Positions 57,946-64,000 of a DNA stretch of 64,000 nucleotides are shown piece after piece. Under the pieces are notes generated by a model. The model was not told the origin of the DNA and did not search any database. It was given only the letters and a program-made list of their open reading frames with translations. Source of the stretch: Helcobacillus massiliensis (GTDB lineage: Bacteria; Actinomycetota; Actinomycetes; Actinomycetales; Dermabacteraceae); NCBI RefSeq assembly GCF_014191425.1, contig NZ_JACHWP010000002.1:223687-287686 (forward strand), in the 5' to 3' direction. Within the stretch, counting starts at the first letter, position 1. Each line of letters begins with the position of its first letter. A program made the position numbers and the translations under genes.

Positions 57946-59175
57946 ATGTCCGCTCTCGCCCCCGTCCTCACGCCCGAGGGGTTCGCCCTGCTGAACTCCC
58001 TGCCCGCCTACGACGAGTCCCGCGTCCTGCAGCTCGGCGAGGCGCTGCGGCGGGACGGACACAGCGCGGAGACGGTGGCCGCGGTGATGACGCAGTCGCG
58101 TCTGCGGGCGAAGGCGCACGAGAAGTTCGGCGAGTTCGCGGACCAGATGCTGTTCACCCCGGACGGCCTGGAGCAGGCCACCCGCCTGCCGATCGCAGCC
58201 CACCACGCGCAGAGGTTCCGCGACGCCGGCATCGACAGCGTCGCGGACCTCGGCTGCGGCATCGGCGGGGACACCCTCGCGAAGGCCGGCCTCGGGCTCG
58301 AGGTGATCGGCGTGGAGAAGGACGAGGAGACAGCCGCGGTCGCTACCGCGAACCTGCGCCTGTTCCCCACCGCCCGCATCGAACTGGGCGACCTGACGGC
58401 GTTCGACCCCGCGCGGGTGCAGGGCCTCTGGTTCGACCCGGCGCGCCGGGCCGGCCGCGCCCGCCTCCACGATCCGGAGCAGGCGCTTCCGCCGCTGTCC
58501 ACCATCCTCGACTTCGCTCGCCGCACCCCCGCGACCGCGGCGAAGCTGGCGCCCGCGATCGACCACGCCCACCTGCCGACGGGCTCCGAAACACAGTGGA
58601 TCTCCTGGCGGGGCCAGGTGCTGGAGGCGGTGCTGCATCTGGGGCCGCTCGCCCGTGAGGGCGTGGCCCGCTCCGCCCTGCTGTTCACGGGGGCCGACGG
58701 GTCCCAGGTGCACCGGCTCGATCCGGACTCCGTCGGCCCCTCCCCCGACAGCCCCCACGCCGCGGACGACCCCGACCTCTCCGCCGACGGGGTCCGCGAC
58801 CACCTGTACGAGCCGGACGGAGCCGTGATCCGCGCCGGCCTGATCGGCACCCTCGCCCGCCGGCTCGATGCGGACCTGATCGATGAGTCCATCGCCTACC
58901 TGACGGCGGATGCGCGGGTGGATTCGCCGTTCGCGCAGGGGTACGCGGTCGAGGACGTCTTCGATTTTTCGATGAAAGCCCTGCAGGCCCACCTGCGCTC
59001 TCATAGGATCGGCACGGTGGAGTTCAAGAAGCGCGGAACGGCCGTGGAGCCGGAGGAGCTGCGCCGCCGTCTGAAGCCGGCGCGCTTCGGCGACGAGTCC
59101 GCGACCGTGATCCTCACGCGGGTCGCCGGGAAGCAGTCCGTCATCATCGCCCAGCCGCACCGGGATGTGCCGTGA
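57946..59175 (+). CDS. Class I SAM-dependent methyltransferase with THUMP-like domain
   Basis: A 409-residue cytosolic enzyme. The SAM site is SVADLGCGIGGDTLAKAGLGLEVIGVEKDEET (motif I and the acidic end of beta 2), and LWFDPARRAGRARLHDPE is a motif IV-like substrate loop. The C-terminal domain (about 285-400) has LYEPDGAVIRAGLIGTLARRLDADL and GTVEFKKRGTAVEPEELRRRLKP, matching the THUMP-like domain seen in actinobacterial homologues, which suggests an RNA substrate. No methylated site is known. TAGACT ends 6 bases before the ATG, so it is probably leaderless. Confidence 0.85.
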   Translation: MSALAPVLTPEGFALLNSLPAYDESRVLQLGEALRRDGHSAETVAAVMTQSRLRAKAHEKFGEFADQMLFTPDGLEQATRLPIAAHHAQRFRDAGIDSVADLGCGIGGDTLAKAGLGLEVIGVEKDEETAAVATANLRLFPTARIELGDLTAFDPARVQGLWFDPARRAGRARLHDPEQALPPLSTILDFARRTPATAAKLAPAIDHAHLPTGSETQWISWRGQVLEAVLHLGPLAREGVARSALLFTGADGSQVHRLDPDSVGPSPDSPHAADDPDLSADGVRDHLYEPDGAVIRAGLIGTLARRLDADLIDESIAYLTADARVDSPFAQGYAVEDVFDFSMKALQAHLRSHRIGTVEFKKRGTAVEPEELRRRLKPARFGDESATVILTRVAGKQSVIIAQPHRDVP

Positions 59176-59909
59176 TGGGCGGGCGCCGCATCCGCATCGC
59201 CCCGCTGCTGTGGGCGGCCGGCCTCGTGGCACTGATCGCGGCGTCCCTGCACGCCCGCATGTCGCCGATCGCGGTGCTGCCGGACGGCATGGTGGCGCAG
59301 CGCCCCGTCTTCGCCGACACCCCGCCGCCGCCCCCACCGCTGCAGGAGGGGGAGCCGGAGTGGTACCAGGATGAGATCGAACCGCTGCGTTCCGTTCTCG
59401 ACCAGGTGCTCACGGTGCTGCTGTGGGCTGTGATCGTCGCGGCGGCGCTCGCTCTGCTGTGGCTGGTCGTGGCCCTGGTGCGCCGGGCGGTCCGCAGCGC
59501 CCGCGCGGTCCGGCCGGACGCCGGCGCGATCGACACCACCAGCCTGATCAGCCAGGACGACGCGGCCGCCACCCTGTCCCGCGCCCGCTCCCGCCTGGTG
59601 GCGGAGGGCACGGCCGCTGAGGCGATCATCGCGGCGTGGCGGGAGCTGGAGCGCGCCGCGGAGGACCACGGGCACCGCCGTCTCGCCTCCGACACACCCT
59701 CCGACCACATGCGGCGGGCCCTGCGGCATCTGCCGCTGAACGCGTCGGACGTGGACGAATTCGCCGACCTGTTCCGCCAGGCGATGTTCTCCCCGCACCC
59801 CCTCGGGGAGGTGCACCGTGCCCGGGCGGTGCAGCTGCTCGACTCCCTGCTCGCGGACCTCGACTCCGCCCCCGCCGTCTCCCCCAGCAGCCGAGGCGGT
59901 GCCCGATGA
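59175..59909 (+). CDS. DUF4129 domain-containing membrane protein
   Basis: A 244-residue protein of the MoxR-DUF58 neighbourhood. One N-terminal helix (LLWAAGLVALIAASLHARM), an extracellular Pro-rich segment (TPPPPPPLQEGEPEWYQDEIEPL), a second helix (VLTVLLWAVIVAAALALLWLVVALV), and the soluble C-terminal DUF4129 domain: RLVAEGTAAEAIIAAWRELERAAEDHG, TPSDHMRRALRHLPL, and DEFADLFRQAMFSPHPLGEVHRARAVQLLDSLL. The stop of the methyltransferase and this start overlap as TGATG (59173-59177). Its stop overlaps the next gene by ATGA. Function in the complex is not known. Confidence 0.85.
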   Translation: MGGRRIRIAPLLWAAGLVALIAASLHARMSPIAVLPDGMVAQRPVFADTPPPPPPLQEGEPEWYQDEIEPLRSVLDQVLTVLLWAVIVAAALALLWLVVALVRRAVRSARAVRPDAGAIDTTSLISQDDAAATLSRARSRLVAEGTAAEAIIAAWRELERAAEDHGHRRLASDTPSDHMRRALRHLPLNASDVDEFADLFRQAMFSPHPLGEVHRARAVQLLDSLLADLDSAPAVSPSSRGGAR

Positions 59910-60436
59910 CCCGCACCGCCGCCCGCTGGCTCCTCATCGCCCTGATCATCGCCGTCCTCGCGGCGCTCGGCACCGCTGCGCTCGCTGCAGCGGCGAACCT
60001 GCGCATCAACGTACTGTTCCTGGTGGTGGCGGCGGTGGCGTGCGCGGTCCTCGCTCTCTGGCTGCGGCAGGGCATCCGCCGCGCCCACCTCACCCTGTTC
60101 CCCATCCGCCACCCGGAGGTGGACGAGCTGCGCCCCGACGGGTACGACCCGCGCGTGCGCCGCATCAACGAACTGTTCTCCGGCGGCCTCACCGGGTCGT
60201 CCTACAACACGCGGGCCCTGCACGACATGGCGTCCTCGCTCGTGGCCGGCGCCGAGGCGCAGGCGGAATCCGTCGGCAGCCGCCTGGAGATCCCACCCGC
60301 ACTCGCCTCCGCCGCGTCCCGCGGCGCGCCCGACCTCGAGGCGCTCGTAGACGACGCGAACGCCCTCACCGACCAGCTGCTGGCCGCACCGCCGCGGCCA
60401 GCGGACCCGACCAGCCCCGCCAGGAGCCACCGATGA
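59906..60436 (+). CDS. Membrane protein of the MoxR-DUF58 cluster
   Basis: A 176-residue protein with two N-terminal helices (ARWLLIALIIAVLAALGTAALAAAA; INVLFLVVAAVACAVLALWL) and a soluble C-terminus (RHPEVDELRPDGYDPRVRRINELFSG). The conserved-looking GGLTGSSYNTRALHDMASSLVAGAE follows. No family I can name. ATGA overlaps on both sides (59906-59909 and 60433-60436) place it firmly inside the operon between DUF4129 and MoxR. Probably a partner in the same membrane assembly. Confidence 0.75.
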   Translation: MTRTAARWLLIALIIAVLAALGTAALAAAANLRINVLFLVVAAVACAVLALWLRQGIRRAHLTLFPIRHPEVDELRPDGYDPRVRRINELFSGGLTGSSYNTRALHDMASSLVAGAEAQAESVGSRLEIPPALASAASRGAPDLEALVDDANALTDQLLAAPPRPADPTSPARSHR

Positions 60437-61563
60437 CCCAGCACTCCCCCGTCCAGCCCCTGCCGGTCGCCGACGCGTCCCGCCTCGCGACCCGAATCCT
60501 CGATGAACTGGAGCGCGCCGTCGTCGGCAAGCGCCGCGCCCTCGAGCAGGTCCTCACCGGGATCCTCGCCGGCGGCCACGTCCTCATCGAGGACCTGCCC
60601 GGCCTGGGGAAGACTCTGACGGCACGGTCGTTCGCGCAGGCGCTGGGCCTGCCGTTCAGCCGGGCGCAGTTCACCCCAGACCTGCTGCCCTCGGACCTGA
60701 CGGGCTCGGAGGTGTTCTCGCAGGCCACGGGCACGTTCGAGTTCCGGCCGGGCCCGATCTTCACCGGACTGCTGCTCGCGGACGAGATCAACCGCACCCC
60801 GCCGAAGACGCAGGCGGCGCTGCTGGAGGCGATGCAGGAGCACCAGGTGACGGTGGAGGGCACCACGCATCAGCTGCCGGAGCCGTTCCATGTGCTCGCC
60901 ACCGCGAACCCGGTGGAGACGGAGGGCACGTACCCGCTTCCGGAGGCGCAGCTGGACCGGTTCCTGCTGCGGCTCGCGTTCGGCTACCCCAGTGTGGATG
61001 ACGAGTGGGGGATCCTGGAGCGCCGTCTGGGCCGACGCCAGGAGGGGCAGAGCGTGGACCGGGTGCTCGCGGACGGCGAGCTGCTGGGCATGCAGGCCGC
61101 GGTGGAGACGGTGCACGTGTCGGAGGCGATCGGCCGATACGCGGTGGAGATCGTACAGGCGACCCGGTCGCATTCGTCAGTGGCGATGGGCGCCTCGCCG
61201 CGCGGGTCGCTCGCGTTCATCACGACGGCGCGGGCGTGGGCGCTCATCCGGGGCCGCGACTATGTGATCCCGGAGGACATCAAGGATCTGGCGCACCCGG
61301 TGCTGGGCCACCGCATCCTGATCCGTCCGGAGCTGTGGCTGCAGAACATCTCGACCGATTCGGTCGTCGATGATGTGCTCGCGTCAGTGCCCGCTCCGTC
61401 GGCCGACGGAGCCCTCCCGGCCGATGAGCCCGCGCAGCCCACCACCGACCTCCGCCCCGCCGACGGCGCCCGCTCTGTTGAGGGCGCAGACCCCGTCGGC
61501 CGCACTCCAGTGGGCCGCACCCCGGTTGGCCGCACCTCGGTGGAGCCCCGGGACCAGGCGTGA
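60433..61563 (+). CDS. MoxR-family AAA+ ATPase
   Basis: A 376-residue AAA+ ATPase of the MoxR class, thought to act with DUF58 proteins in protein maturation or stress. Walker A is GHVLIEDLPGLGKTLTARSFAQ, Walker B GLLLADEINRTPPKTQAALLEAMQEHQVT, sensor 1 FHVLATANPVETEGTYPLPEAQLDRFLLR, and sensor 2 is in MGASPRGSLAFITTARAWAL. The last 50 residues are low-complexity and include VGRTP repeated three times from 15-base DNA repeats near 61496-61540. It overlaps both neighbours by four bases. Confidence 0.94.
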   Translation: MTQHSPVQPLPVADASRLATRILDELERAVVGKRRALEQVLTGILAGGHVLIEDLPGLGKTLTARSFAQALGLPFSRAQFTPDLLPSDLTGSEVFSQATGTFEFRPGPIFTGLLLADEINRTPPKTQAALLEAMQEHQVTVEGTTHQLPEPFHVLATANPVETEGTYPLPEAQLDRFLLRLAFGYPSVDDEWGILERRLGRRQEGQSVDRVLADGELLGMQAAVETVHVSEAIGRYAVEIVQATRSHSSVAMGASPRGSLAFITTARAWALIRGRDYVIPEDIKDLAHPVLGHRILIRPELWLQNISTDSVVDDVLASVPAPSADGALPADEPAQPTTDLRPADGARSVEGADPVGRTPVGRTPVGRTSVEPRDQA

Positions 61564-62810
61564 AGCTCACCGCCACCCCCGCCCACACGCGCGCGCTCGG
61601 CGGTGCTCTCCTGCTGTGCCTGCTGGCGGTTGCGTACGGCCGCCTCGACGCGCTGATCGTGGCGCTGCCGCTCATCGCGTACATCGCGCTCGCCGCCGCT
61701 CTGCGCCCCCGCACCGCTGACGCCGCCCACGAAACCCCGCCAGCAGTCGCCCACGTGTCCGCTCAGCGCGTCCTGGAGGACGACCCCGTGACGGTGGAAG
61801 TGTCCACGACTGCGCCCCACACGCTGCTGAGCGTCGGCATGCCGGCGCAGGCCGCGCTGCGCATGACTCCGCGCAACGGCCTCATCACCGGCGCCGGCGC
61901 CACCCGCCTGCAGCTGCTGCCACTGAGCTGGGGCCGGTACGACATGGGTCCGCTCGTGGTGCAGCACGCGGACATCCTCGGCGCGCGCCGCGTCGCCGAA
62001 GCGGTGTCCCCGCCGACGATCAGCGTCTCCCCCGGTGACGCCGCCGGTGCCGGGCAGCGCCGACTGAACCGCGTGCTCGGCATCTCCGGGCCCCACCTGT
62101 CGGCGACGAAGGGCGACGGCATCGATCTTGCGTCCGTCCGCGCGTTCCGCACCGGCGACCGCGTCAACCGCGTCAAACTGGCGCGTGACCCTCCCGCACC
62201 GGCGAGATCCACGTCAACGAGATGTTCACCGAGCGCGACACCGATGTCCTGCCTCATCACCGACACCGACCGCGACGTCCACGCCCTCGCCTCCGCGTTC
62301 GCCGACCGCACCGGCTCCAGCCTCGACCTGACGGTCCGTGCGGTCGCCGCGCTCGCCTCCCGCTACATCGGGCTCGGCGACCGTGTCCGCGTCCACGACT
62401 TCGGCAGCCGCATCGCTTCGATCCGCCGGCACCGGGCCGGGGCATCTGCGCCGCATCGTGGACCAGCTCGCTCGCGCGGACGGATGAGCGACCCGATCCG
62501 TCGGCTCACCCCGCTCGGCCATGTCCGCAGCGGCACCCTCACCTTCGTGATGTCGCCGCTGCTGACCGACGAGGTCGCCGCCGAGATCGGCCGGCTCCGA
62601 GCCGCCGGCGCGGACGTGCACGTGATCGACACGATGCCGGCGGCCATCACCGGCCTCGCCTCCCGGGCGGCCCGCGACGACGTCCCCGCCAGCCATCGCT
62701 CCTGGGCGACCGCGTGGGGCATGCGCGTGGCCGAACGCAAGGTCCTGATCGCACAGCTGATCTCGCAGGGCGTCCCGGTGGCGCCGTGGCAGGGAGGTGA
62801 CGGCCGATGA
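61560..62810 (+). pseudogene. DUF58 domain protein gene, interrupted by single-base indels
   Basis: The product should be a membrane DUF58 protein. Two N-terminal helices and GDGIDLASVRAFRTGDRVNRV are normal. Then the expected NWRVT...RTGEIHVNEMFTERDTDVL is spread over three frames: an extra A near 62174, an extra C near 62189 and an extra C near 62251 restore the frame at LITDTDRDVHALASAF. A second break follows GSRIASIR: GTGPGHLRRIVDQLARAD is in another frame (extra C near 62427, one base short near 62485), then SDPIRRLTPLGHV returns. The open frame is unbroken, but part of the protein is scrambled. Recent pseudogene or sequence error. GTGA overlap with MoxR. Confidence 0.7.
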
Positions 62811-63382
62811 AGGGCCGGTTGAGCCGCCTCACCGATTCCATTGTGGCGATGAGCCGCTCGCAGGCGCTGCTGCGCCTCGCCGGGTTCCTCGCCGGTGCGG
62901 GACTGCTGTTCTCCCTGATCGGTGTGGCCCCGGAGGAGGGCCAGTTCGGCACCGGAGTGGTCACCCTCGGCGTTGTCGGCACCGGGCTGGCGCTGCTGAT
63001 CATCCAGACTCTCTTCCCCGATTCCGATATGGGGCTGGTGATCCTACTGATCGCGATCGGGGCGCTGGGGGCGAACCCGCCTGTCAGTCTGCTGCACGCG
63101 TGCGTGCTGGCGGTGCTGATCGCGGTGGCGCACCTGTCCTGGGCATGGGCGGGGCTGACCCCGGCGCACGGTGTGCTGGCGCGCTCGGCCCGCAGGCCGC
63201 TGCTGCTCGCGGGCGCGGCGGTGGTGGGGATCTCGCTCGCGCTGGGTCTCGTGGTCGCAGTGGTCAGCGGCGCGCTGGGAACTCTTGCGCTGCCGGCTGC
63301 GCTGCTCGGCGACGGTCTGATCGCGCTCGCTGCGCTGGCTGTTCTCACCGCGGCGGTGCTGCTGATGCCGCTCGAGGACTGA
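62807..63382 (+). CDS. Membrane protein at the end of the DUF58 operon
   Basis: A 191-residue protein with about six hydrophobic helices (for example LRLAGFLAGAGLLFSLIGVA, TGVVTLGVVGTGLALLIIQTLF, VILLIAIGALGANPPVSLLHACVLAVLIAVAHL). DSDMGL and HLSWAWAGLTPAHGVLARSARRP are soluble loops. No family recognised. Its start overlaps the DUF58 gene by ATGA, so it is part of the same unit. It carries the only intact reading frame after the broken DUF58 gene. Confidence 0.75.
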   Translation: MKGRLSRLTDSIVAMSRSQALLRLAGFLAGAGLLFSLIGVAPEEGQFGTGVVTLGVVGTGLALLIIQTLFPDSDMGLVILLIAIGALGANPPVSLLHACVLAVLIAVAHLSWAWAGLTPAHGVLARSARRPLLLAGAAVVGISLALGLVVAVVSGALGTLALPAALLGDGLIALAALAVLTAAVLLMPLED

Positions 63383-63433
63383 ACGGCACGGGTCACCGAC
63401 GCCTCCCTGTTCGAACACATGCGATCGACCTCC

Positions 63434-63463
63434 TTGACTTCTCGAACGACTGTTCGATACAGT
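63434..63463 (+). promoter_or_regulatory. SOS-type (LexA) promoter
   Basis: TTGACT (63434-63439), an 18-base spacer and TACAGT (63458-63463) form a promoter. The spacer is almost filled by TCGAACGACTGTTCGA (63442-63457), a perfect 16-bp inverted repeat of the LexA type (CGAAC-N4-GTTCG). LexA bound between -35 and -10 would shut the promoter until DNA damage. A second palindrome, GTTCGAAC, lies at 63409-63416. Confidence 0.85.
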
Positions 63464-63606
63464 AGCAGATAGAACACATGGATGCCCCTCTCTCCCTCGG
63501 CATCCGCACCGATCGGCGTCACGGCCGGCGCACCCGTCCCTCATGGGGCCCCGACTCGTGTGACGCCCGAGCCGCGCCCGTGCGCACGCCGTGGAGAGGG
63601 GGAGGA

Positions 63607-64000
63607 ATGTCCGCCGAACGCATCGCTGATGAGCCCGAGAAGCCGAAGCGCCCGCGCCGCCAGCCCCGGGGCCCGCGCCGCACCATGCCGATGGCGCAGC
63701 AGCTCGATCGCGAGCGCGTCCTCTCCCCCGCTGCAGCGTCCGCCTCGACGACCCCGCTCACGGAGACCGACTTCGCGGCTCTGAGCGCTGTGCGGGAGCG
63801 GACCGTCGCACGCGCTCGCGAAGCAGCCGCGGACTATCGCCTTCTCGCCCGCCTGTACGTGGAGCAGGACAGCGGTGACGAGGCCCGCCTCGCCGCCGAA
63901 CTCGCCGAGATCCGCGTGGGCATTGCCCTGAACTGCTCCATCATCCGCGCCGGTCGCGCCCTCGAGGGTGCGCACCGCGCCGCCACCTGCCTCCCGGGCG
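63607..64000 (+). CDS. DUF222 (13E12 repeat-like) protein, N-terminal part
   Basis: The gene runs off the right edge after 131 codons. A basic, Pro/Arg-rich start (EKPKRPRRQPRGPRRT) is followed by helices with the DUF222 pattern: DFAALSAVRERTVARAREAAADYRLLARLYVEQ, ARLAAELAEIRVGIALNCSIIRAGRALEGAHRAATCLPG. Full-length members usually end in an HNH nuclease, which is outside the window. GAGAGGGGGAGGA precedes the ATG; an in-frame ATG at 63478 just after the promoter is possible. Mycobacterial 13E12 proteins are known SOS genes, in line with the LexA box here. Confidence 0.75.
   Translation, partial: MSAERIADEPEKPKRPRRQPRGPRRTMPMAQQLDRERVLSPAAASASTTPLTETDFAALSAVRERTVARAREAAADYRLLARLYVEQDSGDEARLAAELAEIRVGIALNCSIIRAGRALEGAHRAATCLPG

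Noticed and set aside
61496..61540. 15-base repeats at the end of the MoxR gene as a mobile-element or regulatory repeat
   Set aside because: They are in frame and encode three VGRTP-like units in a disordered tail, an ordinary slippage product.

Overview
The window is 64 kb of high-GC (about two thirds G+C), densely packed bacterial chromosome. Gene content (PurF/PurM/PurA, GuaB3, DUF3151, DUF3817, SURF1, the sterol-carrier-like protein beside the purine genes, a DUF222 nuclease), the many leaderless starts and the codon use point to an actinomycete, most likely of the order Micrococcales. A relative of Dermabacter or Brachybacterium is my guess, not something the sequence proves. Apart from two broken genes it reads as ordinary core chromosome. 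I see no rRNA or tRNA gene, no complete insertion sequence, no prophage and no CRISPR array.

Layout. 1-6.4 kb (minus strand): purM (cut off), purF, a small membrane protein, cutC, an SCP2-like protein, purA, then a PadR regulator with its HAAS-like membrane partner and a palindromic operator. 6.5-11 kb: DUF3151, a phosphotransferase-like kinase, dtd, gpmA and a Tat-secreted protein. 11-17.3 kb: a PRC-barrel/DUF2382 stress-type protein, a TetR/MFS efflux pair with an operator, a tandem GNAT protein, and a solitary DUF559-type nuclease gene flanked by two copies of the same hairpin. 17.3-30 kb: guaA, DUF3817, SURF1, pta-ackA, guaB3, an exonuclease, an HTH protein with three GTGAACAC boxes upstream, a 46-codon cysteine-rich ORF, an SRPBCC protein and guaB. 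30-37.5 kb: membrane proteins, an RluA-type pseudouridine synthase, a BetT-like choline transporter, groES-groEL under a perfect CIRCE element, and a 64-residue orphan small protein with its own promoter and terminator. 37.7-44.7 kb: a metallophosphoesterase and a molybdenum cofactor cluster (moeA, moaC, mog, moaE on one strand, moaA-moaD on the other, and a MoeB-rhodanese fusion). 45-50.8 kb: a peptide-type ABC importer, possibly headed by a 24-codon leader ORF. 50.9-53.1 kb: a second moeA with DUF6457 and a PH-like membrane protein. 53.2-57.9 kb: a sugar-type ABC importer with two tandem paralogous binding proteins and no ATPase. 57.9-63.4 kb: a methyltransferase and a DUF4129 / MoxR / DUF58 cluster in which the DUF58 gene is broken by several single-base indels. 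63.4-64 kb: an SOS-box promoter driving a truncated DUF222 (13E12-like) gene.

How the genes work together. PurF, PurM, PurA, GuaB, GuaA and the GuaB3 paralogue cover IMP, AMP and GMP synthesis. Pta-AckA interconvert acetyl-CoA and acetate. The molybdenum cofactor genes cover every step from GTP to Moco except dedicated molybdate uptake, so molybdoenzymes are expected elsewhere in the genome. The two ABC importers supply peptides and, probably, sugars.

The most unusual signals are not single genes. A 12-mer, GGCCGACGGGTG, recurs 11 times on both strands in genes and gaps, far above chance. At least 18 genes begin with a start codon 6-7 bases after a -10 hexamer, as leaderless mRNAs do. Also worth attention are the hairpin-flanked DUF559 gene, the LexA-controlled DUF222 gene and the two frameshifted genes.
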